64,000 nucleotides of DNA, taken from Streptomyces sp. LUP47B. Its GTDB lineage: Bacteria > Actinomycetota > Actinomycetes > Streptomycetales > Streptomycetaceae. Each line of letters opens with the position of its first letter. The stretch's first letter is position 1. This document shows positions 18,639 through 26,368 of this stretch, in pieces. Where the stretch lies: assembly GCF_001746295.1 (NCBI RefSeq), contig NZ_MJAH01000006.1:656187-720186 (forward strand). The letters are read 5' to 3'. The notes under the pieces were generated by a model. It had not been told where the DNA came from. It saw only the letters and a list, made by a program, of their open reading frames with translations, and ran no database searches. The position numbers and the translations under genes were made by a program.

Positions 18639-19013
18639 GTTCCCTCCTTGGACTTGATTCGACTGTCCATGATTGACGCTATGCACGTCAATATTGATTG
18701 AATCAATATCAAGTGGGATGCGGGGACACCCGCAAGGAGGCGAGGGTGTGCTCCCCCGTGCAATGGACTGGCTCGACACCGGGACGCAGCCGTAGCGCCC
18801 GAGCCGGGGGCAGGCCTCCATCAGCGTCGGCAGTCGGCTCCTTCGGTCACGGCGTGGGGCAGGTGCCAACGAGGTTCTTGCGCCAGTCGGTTGGGACCTT
18901 CCCCGGCTGATCCGCAGGCTCTTCGTGTTGCGTGAGTCATTGGCCTGCCGCTCGAAGATGGCCAGGCCCGCCTCGGCAGGCGCTGGCCGTTACCTGCGTG
19001 CGGCCCGATGTTG
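18639..19013. other. intergenic region upstream of citrate synthase-like gene
   Basis: This 375-bp gap holds the ribosome-binding site and palindromic operator candidate for the citrate synthase-like gene. The remaining ~300 bp up to the XRE gene show no supported ORF. Confidence 0.5.
18691..18709. promoter_or_regulatory. perfect 19-bp palindrome, operator candidate
   Basis: ATATTGATT and AATCAATAT form a perfect 9-bp inverted repeat around one G. It is strikingly AT-rich for this genome and lies 53 bp upstream of the citrate synthase-like start. GntR-family and similar dimeric repressors bind such sites; the cognate regulator is not identifiable here. Confidence 0.6.
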
Positions 19014-19280
19014 CTACTGCGGGGCGGATTCGGTAGAGCGACCGTCTGCCAGGTGATTGATGAGCTCACCGGGTGCGACACCGAGGGCTGCAGCAATGTC
19101 GACGAGAGTCAAAGCACTGGGATTGCGCTGCCCGTGCTCAATGTAGATGAGGCCGCGAAAGCTCAGCCCGCTGCGTTCTGCGAGCTCCTCCAGGCTGTAG
19201 TCACGTTCCTCTCTGAGGCGGCGGATCTGCATACCGAGGGACAGGAGTCGCGGGTCGGGTGATGGTTCACGATCTGGCAC
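19014..19280 (-). CDS. XRE-family transcriptional regulator
   Basis: This 88-aa protein is almost entirely a Cro/C1-type helix-turn-helix domain, with helices around QIRRLREERDYSLEELAERSGL and RGLIYIEHGQRNPSALTLVDIAAAL. The start is GTG 19280; a ribosome-binding site is weak, and an internal ATG at residue 17 is an alternative. It is divergent from the integrase gene, with 181 bp between them, the usual layout for a regulator controlling excision or integrase expression. A short inverted repeat overlaps the upstream region. It likely represses itself and perhaps the integrase. Confidence 0.8.
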   Translation of the reverse strand: MPDREPSPDPRLLSLGMQIRRLREERDYSLEELAERSGLSFRGLIYIEHGQRNPSALTLVDIAAALGVAPGELINHLADGRSTESAPQ

Positions 19281-19285
19281 ACAGC

Positions 19286-19302
19286 GACATCACCGGCATG
19301 TC
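19286..19302. promoter_or_regulatory. inverted repeat upstream of XRE gene
   Basis: GACAT and ATGTC are separated by seven bases just upstream of the XRE start. Position suggests an autoregulatory operator; the arms are short, so support is weak. Confidence 0.3.
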
Positions 19303-19461
19303 ACACCAGACACCATGAACAGCTGTGCATAATCGATCCTCGCTCGGGAAATGCTGATGGCGTACAGCCCTCAGGCAACAACCCGTGGCCTGCAGGCATC
19401 AGAGTCAAATCATCGCCGTGGGCGAATCGGCCCAGCCGAGTAGCCTTTTCCAGCGAGAGAC

Positions 19462-20700
19462 ATGATGAGACCAGCGCTGCCGTTTGATCGTTGGCATAAG
19501 TCCTACCCGAAACCGCATCGCGGTGACACTCCCTGCAGATGCGGCACCAGGAATCGACCTCTCTACCCTTCGGCCGACCACGGGCGAGGGCTGCGGTGGC
19601 AAGCGCGCTACCTCGATCACGCTGGGCAGGAATGTCGCGTTTCGTTCGGGGAATGGCATGAAGCGCAGACCCACTTGAACGAGGTGCGACTGCGCGGCGA
19701 CGAAGAACGCATAGGGAGTCCGGCATACGCCGGCCGTGAGGTGTCCTTCTATGCGGCGCAGATGATCAAGAGGAAGAAGGCGAGGAGGAAGAGGCGGAAC
19801 ACGGTAAGCGCCTACGAGGGACATCTCCGCAACCACATCCTGCCGTTTGTCGGCAGCCGACCTGCCGTATCTCTGCGCCGCTCTGACTCCACGGCATTCG
19901 TGGACCATCTGCTGGCTACGCCGAGCCTTCGGTCGCCGCGCTCGGTGATCCAGGTGTTCAAGACGTGGCGCATCTTCATGCACTACCTGCTGGACGAGGA
20001 TGTTCCGCTCCCCATCAACATCGTGTCCCGCATCGAACTACCCGAGGTTGACAGGCGCATCGAGTTCGCCCTCAGTCCCGAGCAGGTTGCCGCAGCAGCT
20101 GTGGCCATGCGGCAGGTAGAACCGCGTTTCGAAGTCGTCGTGTGGCTGGGGGCCTGTGGCGGGCTGCGCCGTGGGGAAGCTCTCGGCTTGAAATGGGATC
20201 ACGTCGATTGGGCGCGGAATCTCCTGTGCATCAAAGAGCAACAGCAGCATGGGCGGGCTGCGCCGCTCAAGACGAAGTCGAGCAAAGCAACACTGCCGGT
20301 CGACCCTTTCCTCACCGGTCAACTGGCAAGACACATGGAGAAGTTTAGCCCACTTGGGTCTGGCCTGAGTTCTTCTGGTCTCACCGTCCGAAGGTTGGAT
20401 AGCCTCGGCCTCGTCGTGATGAATGTTCATGGCCGGCCCGTACAGGCGAACGACTTCTATCGCAAATGGCATCAGGCCCTAGATAGAGCAGGGCTTCCCC
20501 CGGGAACTCGATTCCATTACCTCAAGCGTTTCTACACGTCCACGCTGGGGATGTCAGGAGTGCACGATCCCAAGACGGTCCAAGTTCTCTCCCGGCATGC
20601 CAGGTTTTCCGAGACCTGGGACGCCTATGCACAACCTCCACTGGCTGCCGAGGCGTTGAGGGTCAACGTCTTCAGCCGCGTATTCTCGACCGTGCGTTGA
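19462..20700 (+). CDS. tyrosine recombinase / phage-type integrase
   Basis: This 412-aa site-specific recombinase has an N-terminal region with a cysteine pair (PCRCG), a SAM-like core-binding domain (about 95-180) and a C-terminal catalytic domain. Catalytic residues visible are the first Arg in CGGLRRGEALGLKWD, a variant second box HYLKRFYTSTL in place of HxLR, a His in LSRHARF, and Tyr in WDAYAQPP. An N-terminal CxC-type segment is typical of actinobacterial element integrases. It is divergent from the XRE gene. It suggests that at least part of this window was acquired by site-specific integration, although I found no flanking tRNA or clear att repeats. Confidence 0.8.
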   Translation: MMRPALPFDRWHKSYPKPHRGDTPCRCGTRNRPLYPSADHGRGLRWQARYLDHAGQECRVSFGEWHEAQTHLNEVRLRGDEERIGSPAYAGREVSFYAAQMIKRKKARRKRRNTVSAYEGHLRNHILPFVGSRPAVSLRRSDSTAFVDHLLATPSLRSPRSVIQVFKTWRIFMHYLLDEDVPLPINIVSRIELPEVDRRIEFALSPEQVAAAAVAMRQVEPRFEVVVWLGACGGLRRGEALGLKWDHVDWARNLLCIKEQQQHGRAAPLKTKSSKATLPVDPFLTGQLARHMEKFSPLGSGLSSSGLTVRRLDSLGLVVMNVHGRPVQANDFYRKWHQALDRAGLPPGTRFHYLKRFYTSTLGMSGVHDPKTVQVLSRHARFSETWDAYAQPPLAAEALRVNVFSRVFSTVR

Positions 20701-21350
20701 CACGACTGCTGAGTTTGCAGAGCCGCACGAGGCCGGCGGCAACGACGGGCCTAGATGGATGGCCGTCTCCCCGGCCGCCGCGAGGCGACCGGGTGACAAA
20801 CCCGGCGTACAGCCCGACTCGTCTGCCGCTCCTTATCTCCGCAGGTCAGAGGAAATGTTTACCGACTAAACGAACTCTCGGGGTCGAATCCGGGGCGAAT
20901 CCGAGCCGTAGGTATCGTCGTTTCCGTCCGCTGCCAATGCGTCATATCCGGGCATTTCAGGTGTCAAATGTGGTCCAGTGTGATCCTGGAGGAGGCATCT
21001 CGGATACTGACGCACTCGGAAGTACATGTACGAGGTGTCTCCTTGCCGGTCTGCTCTGGCTGAACCTGAGCGCCGATGGGGCGACCTCCAGCGAGCCGTG
21101 CCCGGGGCCGGGACGGGTGACACTGCTCGCGGCCTGTCGAGACAGCTGCCGATGGCGCCCTCCCGGTTGTCGCGGGACGGACCGGACTGAACCCCGTGTG
21201 GCGGTGAAGGCGTGACTTCACCCTAGGCCGACGACCATCCACCCCCGCCCCGGTGCCTTCAGACCTGCCTGATGGCGGGCGCGTCCCGTGCGCCGGGCGT
21301 CGAGCCAGACTGGGTGCGAGACTGGTCACGAGCGACGGAGGTCGGTTGTC
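20701..21350. other. 650-bp region without supported gene
   Basis: No ORF here has convincing family features. It follows the integrase, so an attachment site could lie within it, but I could not identify a tRNA end or direct repeat. A GGAG ribosome-binding site for the next gene occurs at its right end. Confidence 0.4.
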
Positions 21351-21977
21351 ATGGGCTTCTATGCCAAGCAGGTCGTCCCGCGGATCATCAACGTCGTCTG
21401 CGGAATGAAGGAGGCCGAGCGTCTTCGGCGCCGGGTCTGCGAGGGCCTGGAGGGCGATGTCCTGGAGATCGGGTTCGGCTCGGGGCTGAACGTTCCGTTC
21501 TATCCGGAAGCCGTCACGCGGGTGGACGCGGTGGAGCCCTCCGAGGTCGGATGGAAACTTGCAGGCAAGCGCCTCGCGGCGACACCGGTCCGCGTGGAGC
21601 GCACCGCCCTGGACGGCCAGGTACTGCCCTTCCGCGACCACAGTTTCGACACCGCCCTGTCTACCTGGACGCTGTGCACCATCCCGGACGCCGATGCCGC
21701 TCTGCATGAAGTGCGGCGTGTCCTCAAGCCGGGCGGGACGCTGCACTTCATCGAACACGGACTCGCCCCGGCCGCAGACGAGAACGTGCGCCGCTGGCAG
21801 CAGCGACTCGACCCCATGGAACAGCGGCTCTTCGGCGGATGCCACCTGACCCGGCCGATCGTCGACATGCTGACCACAGCGGGTTTCGTCATCACCGACC
21901 TGGACGTCTTCTACGAGAAGGGCGCACCGAAGTCGATGGGTGCCGACTCCCTCGGCGTCGCCGTGTCTCCTGGCTGA
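21351..21977 (+). CDS. class I SAM-dependent methyltransferase
   Basis: This 208-aa protein starts at ATG 21351 behind GGAG, not at the upstream in-frame ATG. SAM-binding motif I is LEIGFGSGLN at about residues 33-42. Motif II is VDAVEPSE, and the later motifs are FDTALSTWTLCTIPD and LKPGGTLHFIEHG. The order and length match the Methyltransf_11 group similar to ubiquinone/menaquinone-type methyltransferases. The substrate is unknown. It stands alone, transcribed toward a decayed hydrolase gene on the other strand. Confidence 0.82.
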   Translation: MGFYAKQVVPRIINVVCGMKEAERLRRRVCEGLEGDVLEIGFGSGLNVPFYPEAVTRVDAVEPSEVGWKLAGKRLAATPVRVERTALDGQVLPFRDHSFDTALSTWTLCTIPDADAALHEVRRVLKPGGTLHFIEHGLAPAADENVRRWQQRLDPMEQRLFGGCHLTRPIVDMLTTAGFVITDLDVFYEKGAPKSMGADSLGVAVSPG

Positions 21978-22663
21978 CCGCTCGACGCATACCAGGTCGA
22001 TGCGGCCATCCGGCGCGACCAGGATTGGAAGTGTTCGATGTCAGCCGACTCTGGACCCGCCGAAGTGGCTATCGGTGGCGCGAGGATCTCGTCGGGCGCC
22101 TCGTCCAGCAGGAGATGCTCCGAGCCGTCCAGGACATGCAACCGGGTGCCCAGGTGCCGCTGGGCGGCCGGCCCCACCCGCTGCGGTGGTAGGAAGACGT
22201 AGCGGCCGGTGGCCACCAGACTGGGCACGCCCGGCGCTCGGTCAACAGCGCCGGAGGCAGCGGGGATAGGGGCGAGGCTGCTGGGGCAGCAGCGGGCGAC
22301 CAGGGCCATCCACTCCGCCAGCTCATCCGGCACGCGACCACCCGCAGCCACCATGGGCCGCAGCATCCGGGCCGCCCGTGGCACGGTCGGCCGGGCCAGC
22401 CACGGCACCGTCGCGACCCTCATGGCCGACGGGACGAGCAGCCGCACCAGCCCGGCGCTGGAGAACACGACCCGCCAGCCGATCCGCGGGGAGGCGGAGG
22501 CGAGCACGATGGCTCCGCCGAGTGAGTGCCCGACGACCAGGGCTTTGCCCGGAACCGTCTGCTCCCGTGCCTCGGTGAGCCGCTGGCCGTACCACACCGA
22601 CCGCCTGCGGCGCGGCTGGATGTCCGTGCTCAGCCCGGGTTGCCCGGGCTGAGCGAGCACCAC
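21911..22663 (-). pseudogene. truncated alpha/beta hydrolase
   Basis: The frame contains a nucleophile elbow GHSLGG, an intervening cap-like segment and a histidine region DGSEHLLLDEAP, the middle and end of an alpha/beta hydrolase. The N-terminal strands and the oxyanion HG motif are missing: upstream the frame runs into the 3' end of the esterase gene. Downstream of DEILA the sequence stops resembling the family and overlaps the end of the methyltransferase gene. It therefore looks like a 5'-deleted and 3'-frayed remnant. Confidence 0.6.
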
Positions 22664-22686
22664 CGTCGGCCACCGAAATGTTCCGG

Positions 22687-24000
22687 TCAGACGCGGCGGC
22701 GGGTGAAGCGCTGGTTGGGGTTGCCGCTGTAGGTGTACTGGGCGATGCGGGCGCCGTCGGCGGTGGAGTACTCCCAGACATCCATCGCCAGGCCGGACTC
22801 CCGGTTGACGAGGCTGATCACACCACTACCGTGATCGACCACGCGCCACTGCTGGCTGGTGGCGCCGGTGTCGCCCTGCTGGACGATATCCGTGCCGGTC
22901 GCGGTGCCCGTGGGCTGGAGGAACAGGCCACTGTGCTGTGCCTTGACGCGGACGTGGCCGTCGGCGGCGTCGACGAACTCGAATTGCTGGTTGGGGCGAC
23001 TGTTGGTGGTCCGCTGGACGAGTTGTGCGCCGGCGGCGGTGGAGGCACCGTTGATCTCGGCGGCCTTGCCGCTGTGCTGGGCCAGCAGGGTGTAGAGGCC
23101 CGGACCACCGGGGGAGTCGCCCAGCTGGGCGTCCCACCTGGTGTTGGCCCCGGACGCGTCAGCCGGGAGGCGGTCCCGTGCGGCGGTGTCGCCGTACATG
23201 GTCCAGCGGGCCCAGTCGACGACGGTCCTGGGGAAGCGCTGGTCGCTCCAGAAGCTGGTGTGGCTGCCGCCGACGAAGGTGAGGAACGCCTTGGGCCAGG
23301 TGATCTCCGCGTACGCCTGCCGGGCCGAGGAGTACGACGTGGTCGAGTCCCGGTCGCCGTGGACGAACAGGACCTTGGCCGAGACCGAACCGGACGGGTT
23401 GCCCATGTCCACGCAGGACTGGGGGTTGGCGGACTTGATCCGGCTGTCGGGCCAGGAGGTCAGCAGACCGTGGGTGACCATGCCGCCCAGGGAGTGGCCC
23501 GAGACGCCGACGCCGATGCCGGTGTTGATGTGCCCGCCCAGGGGTCCGCTCGCGTTGAGCGCGAGGGTGTTGGTGAGGATCTGCGAGACGTCCTTGGACG
23601 TGTTGCCGTTGTTGACGTCGTCGAAGTTGTGGTTGAAGTGCGGGGCGGGGACGATGAAGCCCGCCGAGGCCAGGGCCCGGATGATGAACAGGGAGTTCTG
23701 CGGGCTGCTCCCGTAGCCGTGGGTGAAGTTGTAGACGGGGAAGAGCCCGGCGGCGACCGGGGCGTCCGTCACCGGACTGCCGCCGGCGGTGCCGGTGGCC
23801 GGGTAGTAGACGTACGTGGTGCACGGGCGGCTGCCACGGGTCCAGTTGTACCGGCGCACGCCGACCGCGAACGGCGTGGTCGGCGCGGTGTCCAGTGGCG
23901 CGGCGGCGGCTGGTGCCTGTCCTGCCCCGAGCAGGGACAGGCCCACGCCCGTCGCTCCGGCCGCGGTCATGCTGAGGAATGTCCGTCGTCGCAGGGTCAT
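22687..24000 (-). CDS. secreted esterase/lipase with C-terminal ricin-type lectin domain
   Basis: This 437-aa protein starts at ATG 24000 after AAGGAG. A Tat-type signal (RRRTFLSMTAAG) and an alanine-rich export region occupy residues 1-35. Residues 40-300 form an alpha/beta hydrolase with nucleophile elbow GHSLGG, an acid region VHGDRDSTTSYSS and a histidine in GGSHTSFW. The enzyme core resembles dienelactone-hydrolase/cutinase-like polyester hydrolases. The last ~125 residues are a ricin B/CBM13 trefoil with QxW-like repeats (QQFEF, QQWRV, QRFTR). It is secreted and probably attacks esters on plant polysaccharide, consistent with the adjacent pectin locus. Confidence 0.8.
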   Translation of the reverse strand: MTLRRRTFLSMTAAGATGVGLSLLGAGQAPAAAAPLDTAPTTPFAVGVRRYNWTRGSRPCTTYVYYPATGTAGGSPVTDAPVAAGLFPVYNFTHGYGSSPQNSLFIIRALASAGFIVPAPHFNHNFDDVNNGNTSKDVSQILTNTLALNASGPLGGHINTGIGVGVSGHSLGGMVTHGLLTSWPDSRIKSANPQSCVDMGNPSGSVSAKVLFVHGDRDSTTSYSSARQAYAEITWPKAFLTFVGGSHTSFWSDQRFPRTVVDWARWTMYGDTAARDRLPADASGANTRWDAQLGDSPGGPGLYTLLAQHSGKAAEINGASTAAGAQLVQRTTNSRPNQQFEFVDAADGHVRVKAQHSGLFLQPTGTATGTDIVQQGDTGATSQQWRVVDHGSGVISLVNRESGLAMDVWEYSTADGARIAQYTYSGNPNQRFTRRRV

Positions 24001-24346
24001 GGTGACTCCTTGGGTGCGGGGATGGGTGGGGGGTTTGGCGTTCGGTTGGTCCCGTTGCCGGGTGCGTCCCGTCGGCACAGAGGCCGACAGGTCGACGGGG
24101 CGCACGGCGCAACAGGGGGTGTGGGTGCTCCGGCCAGCCGCGAGGGGCGGCAGGACCGGCGTGTGGTTGGTCGGGTGCACCGGATGTCGGGGTGAGTGTG
24201 GCCGTCCCGTCGCCCAGGGCCTGGTTCTCCCAGGCGCTTCGGCAGCTGTTGCTGTCGGCCACCGAGTGAGCGGAGCACTGCTGTGAAGCGGTGATGATGT
24301 CGCCGGTGCCGTCGTGGTCTCGGCGGTGTGGCCTCGGTGAAGCAGG
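24001..24346. other. 346-bp intergenic region
   Basis: It lies between two minus-strand genes. It contains the esterase ribosome-binding site at its left end and presumably that gene's promoter. No ORF or clear hairpin is supported. Confidence 0.4.
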
Positions 24347-26278
24347 TTATGAGGTGGTCATGTCGTATTCGCCGTGGCTGGGCATGACGTCGATGACCGC
24401 CGTGACCGGGCCTGTGCGGGTCGTCCCGGTGACTGTCACCTCACCCGGCCTGTCGGTCGCGCCAGGTGGCAACGGCTGCCAGCGGACGGGGACAGCGGTG
24501 ATCTTGTTGTTGGCGGTGGTGAGCACGCGGATGGAGGAGGGCAGCTTCGGGACGGCCCTCACCATCGTGCTGGTGTAGACGGTGTGCTGGAGGATGTGCT
24601 TGGCGCGGCTGGCGTTGAAGACGTTGATGGACGCGTGCGGCTCCCACGTGTTCGCCAGTCCGGGCACGGCCCGGAACATGGGCTGGTAGCCGGCCGGTTC
24701 CCACACCAGCGCTCCCGAACCTCGGTTGTCGACCACGTCGTTGGCGGCCTGGAACACCCTCCGGATCGCGTCCGCCTGCCCCTGAATGGTTCGTGGGTAC
24801 GGCGAGTTGGGCAACGGCGAGCCATCGCCGCCCGAGGCGGGGTAGGCGGTTTCGGCGATGTCGATGTCGTAGCCGGGGTGCGTGGTGGCCATGGTGTTGA
24901 GGTTGAGATCCAGTGTCTCGGGCGTACCGTGCCATTCCGGGTAGTACGAGATGGCCAGCACATCGGGGTTCTGCCCCTTTGCCTTCACCCGGGTGAGGAA
25001 CTGGTGCCAGAACTCCATGGTTTTGGCGAGCTTGTCCTTGTCGACGATCACGTGTATCTCGACCTTGGATGTCGGTGACGCGTCGCGGACGGCCTTGATC
25101 CCGGCCGCGGCCAGGGTGGTGAACCGGTCCCACGACTGGTCGTAGAGCCGTTGCTCCGCCGGGTCGGTTGACCGCCAGTACTTCCACAGCAGGCCACCGC
25201 CGGGCTTGGACTGGTAGATATCGGCCTGGTCGACGAAGTACGGCGGATTCGTTGTGCCGATCTGGGCCGCCTCGCTGCCGTACATGAACCCGTTGATGAT
25301 CTCGTTGCCGACGGCCACCTTCTCCGGCGTGGTGCCCTGTCGGATCAACCGCTTCAGATAGTCGGCGGTGAAGCCGTACACGGCCTTGGAGAGGTCCGCG
25401 AACTCCAGCTCGGCCCAGGCGCGTGGCTTTGGTTGCTTGCTCGGGTCCGCCCATGAGTCCGCGTAGTGGAAGTCGATCCCCAGGCCCATGCCCCGCTGCT
25501 TGATCAACTTGGCTGAGGCCAGCGAGCGCTCCGGCCCCTGGCGCGGTATCGGCGTCGGTTGACCGGTGCTCTCGCTGCGCGGCTCGTTGAATATCCGCAG
25601 CCGGCTGTACTCGATGCCACGGTCCTTGGCCACGTCGAGCAGGTGTGGCCCGGCGCCGCGGTCTTCGGCCTGGGGGGCGACCCAGTACTGCTGGTCCTGG
25701 ACGTCGTCCATCCAGGACAGATCGGCGCCCAGGGTGAGGTCGTCGCGCAGGTAGTTGAAGACCTGGAGCTCGCTGACACCTGTCCGGGCCCGGCCCGGCC
25801 CCCCTGCGAACGTCAGCCGGACGAAGCGCGTTCCCGGCCGGGTGAACAGGTGCACTTCCCCTCGCGACACGGCCCGGTTGTGGGATCTGTCGGCGATGGG
25901 CTTCCACCGGCGGCCGTCGGATGAAGCCTCGACGACGTACCGGTGGGCCACGCCACGGTCCGGGAAGAGCACCTTGACCTTACGCAGGTTGTCGTAGGTT
26001 CCACCGAGGTCGACGGTGAGCCACTGACGGGCGCCGGCACGATCCGGGCGCCAGGACGTCGCAGGGTCGCCGTCGAAGGCCAGACGGGCGCTGGACGAGC
26101 CGGAGGCGGCCGTCGCCGAGGCCCAGGGCTTGGCAGCGATATTGCTCTCGATCGGCTTGATGTCCGCGGTTCCGAAGGTCGCGTGGGCCGACTCGGGCAC
26201 CATGAGTAGATTTGCGGACACCATGGTGACCAACGTCGCCGTGACCGCGATGGCGCGGACCAGACGCTTGCTGCTCAT
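24347..26278 (-). CDS. secreted GH53 endo-beta-1,4-galactanase with N-terminal CBM32
   Basis: This 643-aa exported glycoside hydrolase cleaves beta-1,4-galactan side chains of pectin, by family. A Sec signal spans about 1-34. A discoidin/F5-8C (CBM32) domain at 45-190 includes SWRPDRAGARQWLTVDLGG. The GH53 barrel begins with LGADLSWMDD and has the acid/base Glu in VAVGNEIINGF and the nucleophile Glu in IAETAYP. A bacterial Ig-like domain (VPVRWQP, then GEVTVTGTTR) closes the protein. The ATG follows AGGAGAAGG. It is the last galactanase of the minus-strand pectin locus and the second GH53 in it; the other lacks the carbohydrate-binding module. Confidence 0.87.
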   Translation of the reverse strand: MSSKRLVRAIAVTATLVTMVSANLLMVPESAHATFGTADIKPIESNIAAKPWASATAASGSSSARLAFDGDPATSWRPDRAGARQWLTVDLGGTYDNLRKVKVLFPDRGVAHRYVVEASSDGRRWKPIADRSHNRAVSRGEVHLFTRPGTRFVRLTFAGGPGRARTGVSELQVFNYLRDDLTLGADLSWMDDVQDQQYWVAPQAEDRGAGPHLLDVAKDRGIEYSRLRIFNEPRSESTGQPTPIPRQGPERSLASAKLIKQRGMGLGIDFHYADSWADPSKQPKPRAWAELEFADLSKAVYGFTADYLKRLIRQGTTPEKVAVGNEIINGFMYGSEAAQIGTTNPPYFVDQADIYQSKPGGGLLWKYWRSTDPAEQRLYDQSWDRFTTLAAAGIKAVRDASPTSKVEIHVIVDKDKLAKTMEFWHQFLTRVKAKGQNPDVLAISYYPEWHGTPETLDLNLNTMATTHPGYDIDIAETAYPASGGDGSPLPNSPYPRTIQGQADAIRRVFQAANDVVDNRGSGALVWEPAGYQPMFRAVPGLANTWEPHASINVFNASRAKHILQHTVYTSTMVRAVPKLPSSIRVLTTANNKITAVPVRWQPLPPGATDRPGEVTVTGTTRTGPVTAVIDVMPSHGEYDMTTS

Positions 26279-26368
26279 GTCCTTCTCCTGACGATGTCAC
26301 GTACGGGCGGCACGGGCTGTTCCCTACGCTCTGCCGGTCGCAGAGACCGGCAGAGCACGGGATGTCAG

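Noticed and set aside
20875-20925. tRNA-like 3' end (GGGTCGAATCC) after the integrase
   Set aside because: The T-arm does not pair properly, no acceptor stem or other arms are found, and no duplicate att core was seen.
21022-21031. GTACATGTAC palindrome
   Set aside because: Ten-base palindromes occur by chance in a window this size and no gene start is suitably placed.
22678-24195. 505-aa plus-strand ORF opposite the esterase
   Set aside because: Valine/glycine-rich antisense frame; the minus strand has a Tat signal, GxSxG and ricin repeats.
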